Source: Sinorhizobium sp. RAC02 (GTDB lineage: Bacteria; Pseudomonadota; Alphaproteobacteria; Rhizobiales; Rhizobiaceae). Taken from it: a stretch of DNA of 64,000 bases. The DNA lies in the NCBI RefSeq assembly GCF_001713395.1, contig NZ_CP016450.1, forward strand, positions 558,001-622,000, written 5' to 3'. The translations under genes were made by a program, and so were the position numbers. Numbering within the stretch: position 1 is the first letter of the stretch; each line of letters begins with the position of its first letter. Below the pieces are notes generated by a model. The model made no database searches. It saw only the letters and a program-made list of their open reading frames with translations, and had not been told where the DNA came from. This document shows positions 26,320 to 35,122 of the stretch, in pieces.

Positions 26320-27858
26320 ATGCTTGCTTCCGCCGACACGCTCTATTTGACCGGTCAACCGCTCGACTTCGCAACGCTGGAGGCGATCGGCGCCGCCACG
26401 CGCCGTCCGGTGGCCTGCGAGATCGGCATGGGGCGCATCGGCGCGTCGCGGCTCGTCATCACGGATCGCCTCGCCATCGGCCTGCCGATCTACGGCGCGA
26501 ATACGGGCGTCGGCTCGATGAAGGACAAGCTCTGGACGGCCGACGACCTCGTCGAATTCAACAACAGCCTCGTCAGGGCGCACCATTTCGGCACCGGCGA
26601 GCCCTTTGCGCTGCCGATCGTACGCAAGGCGATGGCGATCCGCGTCAACACCGCGCTCGGCGGCTATTCCGGCTGCAGCCCGGAACTGATCGATGCTTTC
26701 CTTGGCCTGCTCGAAAAGGATGTCGTGCCGGTCGTGCGCCGCCACGGCTCGATGGGCTGTGCCGATATCGGGCTGATGGGGCAGATCGCATCGGTCATGA
26801 CCGGCGAGGGCGAAGCCTGGTATGGCGGCGAGCGCCTGCCTGCTGCCGAAGCGCTGAAGCGTGCCGACCTCAAGCCGTATCGCATGCAGCCGCGCGATGC
26901 GCTGGCAGCCCTCAGCGTCAACGCCATCTCGCATGCCGCCGCTGCCAACGTGGTGCGCGAGGCAGCCAAGGCGATCCGCAATCTCATGGTGACGGGGCTT
27001 CTCTCGTCGCTGGCGCTTGGCGCCTCTGCTGACCCGTGGCGGGTGGCCGCGCGGCTCTCGGCGCATGGCTAGGCGCTGGCCGGCACGTGGTTCGAGGCGC
27101 AGGCCTCTTCCGGCCATTGGCCAAAGCCGTCGGCGATCCACGATCCGCTCAGCCTGCGCATGACCGCGCAGGTCTTCGGCGCCTGCCTCGATACGCTGAT
27201 GAACGCTGCCGAGCGCATCGTCGAGGCGACGGCGCAGTCGGATGACAACCCGGTTGTCATCGACAACCACGTCATGGCCTCCGGCGGTTCCCTGCCGCTG
27301 TCCACGACGCTCTACGTCGAGGCTGCGCAAACGGGTTTTGCGCATCTGGCGCGCAATGTGCTCAATCGCTGCGTCCTGCTCTCGAACGGCGTGCGTCGCA
27401 ACCTTCCGGTCAACCTCGTTGCGCCCGGAGAGGCGGCGACGGGCTTCGGGCCGCTGTTGAAGCTCGCCGTCGAACTCTACATGCGCATCCAGTCGCTCGC
27501 CGTGCCGATCTCGGCGCAGTCGATCGTGGTTGCCGGCGGCCTCGAGGAAGAGGCGACCTTCCTGCCGCTGATCGTCGAGCGCATGGAGAGCCAGGTGCGG
27601 GATCTCCATCAGCTGGCGGCCCTCGAAGCCATGCTGTCCGCGCAGGCCATCGATCTTGCCGGCGACAATGCCGAGGGTGTTGCCGCCATCGTCTATCAGC
27701 GCACACGGGCGGTCAGCCCGTTCTATCGCAAGGATCGGCCGCTCTCCGCCGAAATCGAGGCGCTCGACCGTGATCTTGCGAGCCCCGAGGCGCTGGCCGC
27801 CTTCGTCGAGGCCGCGCCCATGGCGGGGTTCGATGCCTTCTTCGCCCTCACGCCGTAA
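26320..27858 (+). pseudogene. MIO-less HAL-family lyase, probable ergothionase, interrupted by in-frame TAG
   Basis: One frame runs from ATG 26320 to the stop at 27858 (about 512 residues, full HAL length) except for TAG at 27070-27072. Sequence on both sides is well conserved: IYGANTGVGSMKD (catalytic Tyr loop) before it and DPLSLRMTAQVFGACLD after it. The stop falls where HAL enzymes have the Gln of HPGQ, so CAG to TAG is the simplest origin. The MIO tripeptide Ala-Ser-Gly is replaced: GSMG is followed by Cys-Ala-Asp at 26758-26766. The usual QEDHVSM region reads LEEEATFLPL. A lyase without MIO fits ergothionase, which removes trimethylamine from ergothioneine. It could be a pseudogene, a sequencing error or a suppressed codon. 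Confidence 0.72.
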
Positions 27859-27871
27859 CGGAGACAAGGGA

Positions 27872-29251
27872 ATGGCCGATTTCGATCTCGTTCTGAAAGG
27901 CACCGTCGTTCTTGCCGACCGCATCGTCGAGGGCGGCCATGTCGCCGTGCGGGATGGCAAGGTGGTGCATGTCGGGCAGGGCGCGATGCCGGCGGCGAAG
28001 GAGCGGCATGACCTTTCCGGCGCGCTGATCCTGCCCGGGGCGATCGACGCCCAGGTCCATTCCCTGTCGCAGAAGAACCAGGAAGATTTCATCTGGTCGA
28101 CGCGTTCGGCCGCCGCTGGTGGCGTCACGACCATCGTCGACATGCCCTATGACGAGGGCAACCTCGTCTGCTCGGCGGAAGCCGTGAATATCAAGGTCGA
28201 CCACGCCTCGCCGCAGGCGCACGTCGATTTCGCGCTTTATGGCACGGTCGATCCCGAAGAGGGGCCGGCGCGCATCGGCGAGATGGTCGAGGCCGGCGTC
28301 GCCGCCTTCAAGTTCTCCACCTTCGGTACGGACCCGAAGCGTTTCCCACGGATTCCGGCGGCTCTGCTGGAAGACTGCTTCCGCTCCATAGCGCCAACGG
28401 GGCTGACGGCCGGCGTACACAACGAAGACGACGAGGCGGTGCGCGCGGCAATCGCCAAGGTGAAGGCTGCGGGCATCACCGATTATCGCGCACACGGAAT
28501 GTCGCGCCCGCCGCTGACGGAGCTGCTCGCCTCCAACCAGATCTACGAGACGGGCGCCGAAACGGGTTGCCCCGCCCATGTGGTGCATTGCTCGCTCGGC
28601 CGCGGCTACGAGATCGCTGCCGCCTATCGTGCACAGGGTTTTCGCGCGACGATCGAGTGCTGCATTCACTACCTGACGCTCGACGAGGAAAACGACGTCG
28701 CCCGGCTGGGCGGCAAGGCGAAGATCAATCCGCCGATCCGCCCGCGCGCCGAAGTCGAAAAACTCTGGCGGCATGTCGCCGAGGGCAATGTGACGCTCGT
28801 TTCCACCGACCATGTCAGCTGGTCGGAAGACCGCAAGACCAATCCAGACATGCTGGCCAATGCCTCCGGCGTGCCGGGGCTGGAGGTCATGGTGCCGCTC
28901 TTCGTCAAGGGCGCGCTGGAGCGCGGTATTCCGCTGACGCGTGCGGCCGAACTGATGACGTTGAACCCGGCGCGGCATTTTCGCCTCGACCATGTGAAGG
29001 GCGCGCTGGAAGCCGGCAAGGATGCCGACATCACCGTGCTGACGCCCGAGCCCTATACCTATGATGCGGCTGCAAGCGGCCACAACGTGGTCGGCTGGTC
29101 GCCCTATAACGGCATCAAACTGCCGTGGCGTGTCTCGGCCACTTATCTGCGTGGTGTGCTCGCCTTCGATGGCACCAGGGTGCTGGCCGAACCCGGCACC
29201 GGCGCGTTCGTGCGGCCGCTGCCGACGCTTGTTTCCTCCGGTGCCCACTGA
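27872..29251 (+). CDS. Hydantoinase/dihydroorotase-family cyclic amidohydrolase
   Basis: A 459-residue amidohydrolase. The metal-site motifs are IDAQVHSLSQ (about 57-66, the first His of HxH being Gln), the probable carboxylated lysine in AAFKFST, histidines in GVHNEDD and HVVHCS, and the aspartate in VSTDHVSW. A Gln at the first position is also remembered from some alphaproteobacterial dihydroorotase-like enzymes. In this operon it would open hydantoin-5-propionate to N-carbamoyl-glutamate. It starts 13 bases after the lyase stop and overlaps the next gene by one base. Allantoinase or D-hydantoinase activity is the alternative. Confidence 0.82.
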   Translation: MADFDLVLKGTVVLADRIVEGGHVAVRDGKVVHVGQGAMPAAKERHDLSGALILPGAIDAQVHSLSQKNQEDFIWSTRSAAAGGVTTIVDMPYDEGNLVCSAEAVNIKVDHASPQAHVDFALYGTVDPEEGPARIGEMVEAGVAAFKFSTFGTDPKRFPRIPAALLEDCFRSIAPTGLTAGVHNEDDEAVRAAIAKVKAAGITDYRAHGMSRPPLTELLASNQIYETGAETGCPAHVVHCSLGRGYEIAAAYRAQGFRATIECCIHYLTLDEENDVARLGGKAKINPPIRPRAEVEKLWRHVAEGNVTLVSTDHVSWSEDRKTNPDMLANASGVPGLEVMVPLFVKGALERGIPLTRAAELMTLNPARHFRLDHVKGALEAGKDADITVLTPEPYTYDAAASGHNVVGWSPYNGIKLPWRVSATYLRGVLAFDGTRVLAEPGTGAFVRPLPTLVSSGAH

Positions 29252-30531
29252 TGGCGGCACCAAAAACCAATCTGCCGGTCGATCCTGCCCGCATCGCGGA
29301 TGTGATCGACGGGCTTGCCCGGCTTACCGAGCCCGGCCGGCCTTATACGCGGCGTGCCTTTACCGCTCTGTTCCCGGCGGGGCGGGATTTTCTTCTCGAA
29401 AAGTTTCAGGCTGCGGGGCTTGAGACACGCATTGATGCCGCGGGCAATCTCACGGCGCGTCGACGGGGAAAAAAGCCGGGCCTTGGCACGATCATGCTCG
29501 GCTCGCACTCCGATACGGTGCCGGATGGCGGGCGTTACGACGGCATTGCCGGCGTGGCGGTGGCGCTGGAAGTGGCCCGCGCTTTGGCCGACCAGGGCAT
29601 CGAACTCGACCATGATCTGGAGGTCGTCGATTTCCTTGCAGAGGAGGTCTCGATCTTCGGCGTCTCCTGCATCGGCAGCCGCGGCATGGCCGGCGTGCTG
29701 CCGGAGGACTGGTTTTTGCGCGAGAGTAACGGGCTGACGCTGGAACAGGGCATCCGCGATGCCGGTGGCGATCCGGCACGCATCCAGACCGAGGCGCGCA
29801 GGGACATTGCGGCTTTTCTCGAACTGCACATCGAGCAGGGGCCGGTGCTGGAAACCGAAAAACGCGATATCGGCGTGGTGACGGCGATTGCCGGCATCAC
29901 GCGCATCGAGATCATCGTGCAGGGCCGCGCGGACCATGCCGGCACGACGCCGATGGGCAACCGCGCCGACGCGCTTGCCGCCGCCGCGCGGCTGGTGACA
30001 GGCATTGAGGCACTGGCGAAGTCGCTCTCCGACGGGCCAAATCATTTCACGGCGACGGTCGGCGAGTTCTCCATCGAGCCGAATGCCGCCAATGTCGTGC
30101 CGTCCCGCGCCCGCCTGCTGATCGACGCGCGGGCGGAAGACCGCACCGCGATGGACCAGTTCGCGGCATCGGTGGATCTGTTGGCGGAACAGCTTGCCCG
30201 TGAGACGGGTACGGTCATCGAGACGCCGCGCCGTATCTCCGACAACATGCCAACACCCGGCGATCCGCTGCTGCTCGACGTGCTGGACGCCGCCTGCGAA
30301 GCGGTGGGGGCAAGCCATCGTCGCATGGCCTCCGGTGCCGGGCACGACACCGCCTGGATGGCGCGGGTGACGCGGTCTGCGATGATCTTCGTGCCGTGCC
30401 TTGCAGGGCGCAGCCATGCGCCGGAAGAGTTCGCCGAGACGGATGATATCGCGCTTGGCGCGGCGGTGCTTCTTAACGCAGTGATTCAACTCGACGAAAA
30501 ACTTCAGAAAGTGATTCAGGGAGACGTCTAA
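29251..30531 (+). CDS. M20-family N-carbamoyl-L-amino-acid hydrolase (probable N-carbamoylglutamate hydrolase)
   Basis: A 426-residue zinc-dependent amidohydrolase. Metal ligands are visible in LGSHSDTVPDGGRYDGIAG, DFLAEEVSIFG, LELHIEQGPVLE and AGRSHAPEE. The dimerisation domain carries the AGTTPMGNRADAL motif typical of allantoate amidohydrolases and L-carbamoylases. It would cleave N-carbamoyl-L-glutamate to glutamate, CO2 and ammonia, the last step of the proposed pathway. Its ATG overlaps the hydantoinase stop (TGATG at 29249-29253) and its stop overlaps the next ATG. Confidence 0.85.
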   Translation: MAAPKTNLPVDPARIADVIDGLARLTEPGRPYTRRAFTALFPAGRDFLLEKFQAAGLETRIDAAGNLTARRRGKKPGLGTIMLGSHSDTVPDGGRYDGIAGVAVALEVARALADQGIELDHDLEVVDFLAEEVSIFGVSCIGSRGMAGVLPEDWFLRESNGLTLEQGIRDAGGDPARIQTEARRDIAAFLELHIEQGPVLETEKRDIGVVTAIAGITRIEIIVQGRADHAGTTPMGNRADALAAAARLVTGIEALAKSLSDGPNHFTATVGEFSIEPNAANVVPSRARLLIDARAEDRTAMDQFAASVDLLAEQLARETGTVIETPRRISDNMPTPGDPLLLDVLDAACEAVGASHRRMASGAGHDTAWMARVTRSAMIFVPCLAGRSHAPEEFAETDDIALGAAVLLNAVIQLDEKLQKVIQGDV

Positions 30532-31619
30532 TGGGCCGGATTCTAAAGGAAAAAGACGTCGAGGCGGCGGTCAAGGGCGGCTCGGTCTATGCCGCCGGTG
30601 GCGGCGGCTGGGCGGATCACGGCCGCATGCTGGGTTATGCCGCGGTGTCGATCGGCAAGCCCGAACTGGTCTCCATCGATGAGCTTTCGGACGACGACTG
30701 GGTGGCGACGGCTGCCGCCATCGGTGCGCCCGCCTCGACCACGCCGTGGGAAATGCGCGGCGTCGATTATGTAAAGGCGGTGGAGCTTTTGCAGGAGGCG
30801 CTCGGCGAAAAGGTCGCGGCGCTGATGGTCGGGCAGAACGGCAAATCCTCGACGCTGAACGGCTGGCTGCCCTCGGCCATCCTCGGCACGAAGGTGCTGG
30901 ATGCGGTGGGTGACATGCGCGCGCATCCGACCGGCGACATGGGCTCGATCGGCATGGCCGGCTCGCCCGAACAGATGATCCAGACCGCCGTCGGCGGAAA
31001 CCGTGACGAGAACCGCTATATCGAGCTTGTCGTTCGCGGCGCGACCGCAAAAGTCTCGCCGATCCTGCGCACGGCCTCGGATATGTCCGGCGGCTTCATC
31101 GCCTCCTGCCGCAACCCGTTGCGCGCCTCTTACGTCCGCAGGAATGCGGCCCTCGGCGGCATTTCGCTGGCGCTGACGCTCGGCGAGGCGATCATTGCCG
31201 CGGAAGGCAAGGGCGGCTCGGCGATTATCGATGCGATGGTCAAGACGACGGGTGGTTCGATCCTCTCTGAAGGCACGATCACCGACAAGTCGGTGGTCTA
31301 CACCAAGGAGGCTTTCGACATCGGCACGGTGACGCTCGGCAAGGGCGACAAGGCGACGGTTCTGCATGTGATGAACGAATACATGGCGGTGGAGTCGGCC
31401 GAGGGTAAACGGCTTGCCACCTTCCCGGACGTCATCACCACGCTCTCGCCGGACGGCGAGCCGCTGAGCGTTGGCCAACTCCAAGTCGGCATGAACGTTT
31501 TCGTGCTGCATGTGCCGAAGACCATCATCCCGCTCGCCTCCAGCGTGCTCGACCCGACCGTCTATCCGTCGGTCGAGAAGGCGATGGGCATTGATCTGGT
31601 GAGCTACGCGCTTGCCTGA
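30531..31619 (+). CDS. DUF917-family protein, probable thiohydantoin desulfurase
   Basis: A 362-residue protein of the DUF917 (S-methyl-thiohydantoin desulfurase-like, PF06032) family. The N-terminus has the glycine-rich VYAAGGGGWADHGRMLGY and the middle has HPTGDMGSIGMAGSPEQ; the C-terminal domain begins near residue 195. Members are linked to removal of sulfur from thiohydantoin-propionate in ergothioneine catabolism and occur beside hydantoinases. No catalytic residues can be named with certainty. It is co-translated with its neighbour (TAATG overlap). It is the gene that most points to a sulfur-containing substrate for this operon. Confidence 0.78.
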   Translation: MGRILKEKDVEAAVKGGSVYAAGGGGWADHGRMLGYAAVSIGKPELVSIDELSDDDWVATAAAIGAPASTTPWEMRGVDYVKAVELLQEALGEKVAALMVGQNGKSSTLNGWLPSAILGTKVLDAVGDMRAHPTGDMGSIGMAGSPEQMIQTAVGGNRDENRYIELVVRGATAKVSPILRTASDMSGGFIASCRNPLRASYVRRNAALGGISLALTLGEAIIAAEGKGGSAIIDAMVKTTGGSILSEGTITDKSVVYTKEAFDIGTVTLGKGDKATVLHVMNEYMAVESAEGKRLATFPDVITTLSPDGEPLSVGQLQVGMNVFVLHVPKTIIPLASSVLDPTVYPSVEKAMGIDLVSYALA

Positions 31620-31652
31620 GGCACAGCCGTACAGAGATTTTAGGAGATAGCG

Positions 31653-33320
31653 ATGCCGAAGCCGAATGCGCGTCATCCGAACTACCCAATCCCCAGCGGT
31701 CCAACGCTGCGCGCCAAGGGCTGGCGACAGGAGGCCTTGCTGCGGCTTCTCGAAAACGTGCTGTCGGTCGGTGAGGATCCGGACAATCTCATCGTCTATG
31801 CCGCGCTCGGCAAGGCGGCGCGCAACTGGGCGGCGCACAGGGCGATCGTCAAGGCGCTGACGGAAATGGACGAGGACCAGACGCTGGTCATCCAGTCCGG
31901 CAAACCGGTCGGGCTCTTGAAGACCCATGCCAAGGCACCGCTCGTCATCATGGCGAACTGCAATATCGTCGGGCAGTGGGCAAAGGCTGAGGTGTTTTAT
32001 GAACTCCAGCGCAAAGGGCTGATCTGCTGGGGCGGGCTGACGGCGGGTGCCTGGCAATATATCGGCAGCCAGGGCGTCATTCAGGGCACCTACGAAATCT
32101 TCATGCGCATTGCGGAGAAGCGGTTCGGCGGTAGCCTGGCCGGGCGCTTCATCCTCACTGCCGGGCTTGGCGGCATGGGTGGCGCGCAACCGCTTGCCGG
32201 CCGCATGGCGGGTGCGGCCATTCTCTGCGTCGATATCGATCCGGCGCGCGCGGCGGCTCGCAAGGCCGTCGGTTATCTGGAACATGTGGCGCCGGATCTC
32301 GATACGGCGCTTGCGATGATCGACGAGGCCGTAAAGGACAAGCGGGCGACCTCGATCGGCCTCGTCGGCAATGCGGCGGAGATCTATCCGGAAATCGCCC
32401 GGCGCGGCATCGTGCCTGACATCGTTACCGACCAGACCTCGGCGCACGACCTCGTCTACGGCTATGTGCCGAAGGGCATGAGCCTCGACCAGGTGAAGGG
32501 GCTGCGCGACGACGGGCAGGGGCAGTTGATGGCGGCAAGCCGGGCCTCGATCGTCGAGCATGTGTCTGCCATGCTGGACTTCCAGAAACGCGGCTCCGAG
32601 GTTTTCGACAATGGCAACCTTATCCGCACGCAGGCGCGGGAAGGCGGCGTTTCGAACGCCTTCGACATTCCGATTTTTACCGAAGCCTACCTCCGCCCGC
32701 TCTTTGCACGGGCGATTGGCCCGTTCCGCTGGATGGCGCTGTCCGGCGAGGAGAGCGATATCGCGCGTATCGACGACCTCGTCATGGACATGTTTCCGGA
32801 CAACCAGATCGTCACCAACTGGATTCGCCTTGCCCGCAAGAACGTGCCTTTCGAAGGGCTGCCGGCGCGCATCGCCTGGCTCGGTCATGGCGAACGCACG
32901 GAGCTGGCGTTGGCGGTCAACCGGCTGGTGGCGGCTGGCGAACTCAAGGGGCCGATCGCTTTTTCGCGCGATCATCTCGATGCCGGCGCCATGGCGCATC
33001 CGAACATCATGACGGAGCGCATGAAGGACGGTTCGGACGCCATAGCCGATTGGCCACTGCTGGATGCCATGTTGCTGTGCTCCTCGATGGCCGATCTTGT
33101 CGTCGTGCATTCCGGCGGGGGCGGTTATGCCGGCTATATGACGAGCTGCGGTGTCACACTGGTCGCCGATGGCACGGAAGCCGGGGCAGAGCGGCTGGAA
33201 AATGCGCTGACGAACGACACCTCGCTCGGGGTGATCCGGTATGCCGATGCTGGCTACGACGAATCGTTCGACGAGATCGAGAAGAAGCAGATCGGCCATG
33301 TCAGGATCGGCAACGCCTGA
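31653..33320 (+). CDS. Urocanase paralogue, probable thiourocanate hydratase
   Basis: A 555-residue homologue of HutU, full length. NAD-binding motifs are intact: GLGGMGGAQPLAGRMAGA (about 171-188) and VTDQTSAHD (about 258-266). Two features differ from HutU. The active-site cysteine region, GLPARICW in HutU, reads GLPARIAWLG, so position 408 is Ala. The HHGGGVGMGFSQHSG segment reads HSGGGGYAGYMTSCG. These changes suggest another substrate; thiourocanate fits the neighbours. There is no hutH, hutI or hutG of standard type around it. AGGAG lies before the ATG. Confidence 0.82.
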   Translation: MPKPNARHPNYPIPSGPTLRAKGWRQEALLRLLENVLSVGEDPDNLIVYAALGKAARNWAAHRAIVKALTEMDEDQTLVIQSGKPVGLLKTHAKAPLVIMANCNIVGQWAKAEVFYELQRKGLICWGGLTAGAWQYIGSQGVIQGTYEIFMRIAEKRFGGSLAGRFILTAGLGGMGGAQPLAGRMAGAAILCVDIDPARAAARKAVGYLEHVAPDLDTALAMIDEAVKDKRATSIGLVGNAAEIYPEIARRGIVPDIVTDQTSAHDLVYGYVPKGMSLDQVKGLRDDGQGQLMAASRASIVEHVSAMLDFQKRGSEVFDNGNLIRTQAREGGVSNAFDIPIFTEAYLRPLFARAIGPFRWMALSGEESDIARIDDLVMDMFPDNQIVTNWIRLARKNVPFEGLPARIAWLGHGERTELALAVNRLVAAGELKGPIAFSRDHLDAGAMAHPNIMTERMKDGSDAIADWPLLDAMLLCSSMADLVVVHSGGGGYAGYMTSCGVTLVADGTEAGAERLENALTNDTSLGVIRYADAGYDESFDEIEKKQIGHVRIGNA

Positions 33321-33328
33321 GGGGTGAA

Positions 33329-33892
33329 ATGCTGTTCAAGGCGAAGATGCTTGAAAGGATCGGGAGAGGCGAGGTGAAGCTCGCCTTTCGGCGCTGGGCG
33401 AAGCCCACCGTGCGGGCTGGCGGCACGCTGCGGACCGCGGCGGGCGTGCTTGCCATCGACAGCATTGAAAGGGTGGACCTCGATACCGTCTCGGCAGGGG
33501 ATGTCCAGGCGGCGGGTTACGTCTCACGGGAAGAACTCGCGCGGGATCTTCGACCCGAGGGTGCGCTCTATCGGATCGCCTTCCATGTCGCCGGCAAGGA
33601 CCCGCGGGAGAACCTGCGTGAAAACGATACGCTCGACCCAGGTGAAATCGCGGCCTTGAAGGGGGCGCTTGCGAAGCTCGACAGGAAGGGCGAATGGACG
33701 AGCGCGGCTCTTTGCATGATCGCGGAACGGGACGGTCGGACGGCCGCAGAGATAGCCGAACGCCTCGATATGGAGAAGCTGACGCTCAAGCGAAAGATAC
33801 GCCAGCTCAAGGAGTTGGGGCTGACGGAAAGCCTGGCTGTCGGCTACCGGCTTTCGCCGCGCGGACACGCTTTCGTGAACGGCAGTCGTTAG
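33329..33892 (+). CDS. ASCH-domain protein with C-terminal winged helix
   Basis: A 187-residue protein starting nine bases after the urocanase paralogue. Residues 1-95 look like an ASCH (PUA-like) domain, with VKLAFRRWAKPTVRAGGTLR and the GYVSREELARDL helix. Residues 125-185 form a winged helix-turn-helix (RTAAEIAERLDMEKLTLKRK then LKELGLTESLAVGYRLSPRG). ASCH domains bind nucleic acids or modified nucleosides. It is probably co-transcribed with the catabolic operon. Function is unknown; an RNA- or DNA-binding regulator is a guess. Confidence 0.65.
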   Translation: MLFKAKMLERIGRGEVKLAFRRWAKPTVRAGGTLRTAAGVLAIDSIERVDLDTVSAGDVQAAGYVSREELARDLRPEGALYRIAFHVAGKDPRENLRENDTLDPGEIAALKGALAKLDRKGEWTSAALCMIAERDGRTAAEIAERLDMEKLTLKRKIRQLKELGLTESLAVGYRLSPRGHAFVNGSR

Positions 33893-34040
33893 GAATCGTG
33901 AGAGCTTTCGAGCCTAAGTACCTGAAATGTCGACTCTGCCGTAAACCTCGCATTTAACATTTCGCGGTAATCTTCCGTTAGTAATTCCGTCCATGTGTCG
34001 AAAGGGCGGGGCCTTCGGTTAGTTTTGCGTGCGGGTGCCT

Positions 34041-35087
34041 ATGCGTCTTTCGGTCCTTTCAGCGGTCCTTCTTGGCTGTGCCTCCATGGCCGGCTGTGCG
34101 TCGAGCTCGAATCCCGAGGCGGCGCTGTCGATAAAACCGTCGGCGGAAGTCACCAGCTCTGTTTCCAAGGGCAACAGCCCCGTTCCTGAAGTCGCCGTCG
34201 GTGAAAGCCGGGTGAAGGCGGATGGCGCGGAAATGCTGGCCTGGGTCGGGCCGGGGCCGGGCAGTGACGTCTTCGAATCCGTCACGAAACAATCGGCGGT
34301 TCCCTCCGAGCGGCCGGAAGATGCGATTACCGCCATCGAGACGCCGTCGGAAGGACGGTCGCGTAAGCGTTCACGCGTCTACAGCCAGCAGTTCCGCGAT
34401 GCCCACCCGATCAATTTCGGCAAGCGCGCGCCAAAACACTATCAGGTGCACGGCGTCGACGTGTCCCGCTGGCAGGGTGATATCGACTGGATGAAGCTGC
34501 GCACGCAGGGCGCCAACTTCGCCTTCATCAAGGCGACGGACGGCGGCGACCACCTTGACCCGATGTTCCAGAAGAACTGGCGCAAGGCCAAGGAAGCCGG
34601 CATCCGGCGCGGCGCCTATCACTTCTTCTACTGGTGCCGGGTTGCAAGCTCGCAGGCCGAATGGTTCATTCGCAACGTACCGAGGGATCCCGACGCGCTG
34701 CCGCCGGTGATTGACGCGGAATATAACGGTGAATCGAGCTGCAAGAAGCGCCTGACGCGCGCGCAGTACGTCGAGAAGATCAAGGTCTTCTCCGACATGC
34801 TGGAACGCCACTACGGCAAGCGGCCGATCATCTATACGGCGCCGGATTTCTATGAGGACAACCTCTCCGGTGAGCTCAAGAACCATCCGTTCTGGCTGCG
34901 CTCGGTCGCGGCGCACCCGTCCAAGCGCTACCCGAACCGCCGCTGGATGTTCTGGCAGTATTCCGGTTCCGGCCTGTCGCATGGCGTCGAGGGCAAGATC
35001 GACCTGAACGTCTTTGCCGGCAGCGAGAACGACTGGCACAACTGGCTGAACGGCCAGTCGAACACGCGGTCAGCCAGCCTCGACTAA
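34041..35087 (+). CDS. GH25-family muramidase lipoprotein
   Basis: A 348-residue lipoprotein. The N-terminus MRLSVLSAVLLGCASMAGC carries a lipobox. A low-complexity Ser/Pro/Glu linker extends to about residue 125, and the GH25 domain covers about 135-340. The GH25 signatures are VHGVDVSRWQGDIDW (first catalytic Asp), GANFAFIKATDGG, AYHFFYWCR and PPVIDAEYNG (second Asp and catalytic Glu). It would cut the glycan strand of peptidoglycan. A GTG at 34029 is an alternative start. Confidence 0.88.
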   Translation: MRLSVLSAVLLGCASMAGCASSSNPEAALSIKPSAEVTSSVSKGNSPVPEVAVGESRVKADGAEMLAWVGPGPGSDVFESVTKQSAVPSERPEDAITAIETPSEGRSRKRSRVYSQQFRDAHPINFGKRAPKHYQVHGVDVSRWQGDIDWMKLRTQGANFAFIKATDGGDHLDPMFQKNWRKAKEAGIRRGAYHFFYWCRVASSQAEWFIRNVPRDPDALPPVIDAEYNGESSCKKRLTRAQYVEKIKVFSDMLERHYGKRPIIYTAPDFYEDNLSGELKNHPFWLRSVAAHPSKRYPNRRWMFWQYSGSGLSHGVEGKIDLNVFAGSENDWHNWLNGQSNTRSASLD

Positions 35088-35122
35088 ACCTTGGTAAGCC
35101 CTATGCGACCGATGGGGACGGT

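Noticed and set aside
27070..27072. TAG as a pyrrolysine codon, tempting because trimethylamine is the likely product
   Set aside because: Pyrrolysine machinery is not expected in this bacterial group and none is seen. The position matches a conserved Gln, so CAG to TAG is simpler.
30543..33299. A 918-codon open frame on the minus strand opposite the DUF917 and urocanase genes
   Set aside because: The plus-strand genes have clear family motifs and operon spacing. The minus frame is rich in Arg, His, Asp and Gly without recognisable domains, as expected for an antisense frame in high-GC DNA.
26320..33320. A histidine utilisation (hut) operon
   Set aside because: The lyase lacks the MIO triad, the urocanase homologue lacks the active-site Cys, there is no imidazolonepropionase, and hydantoinase, carbamoylase and DUF917 genes are present instead.
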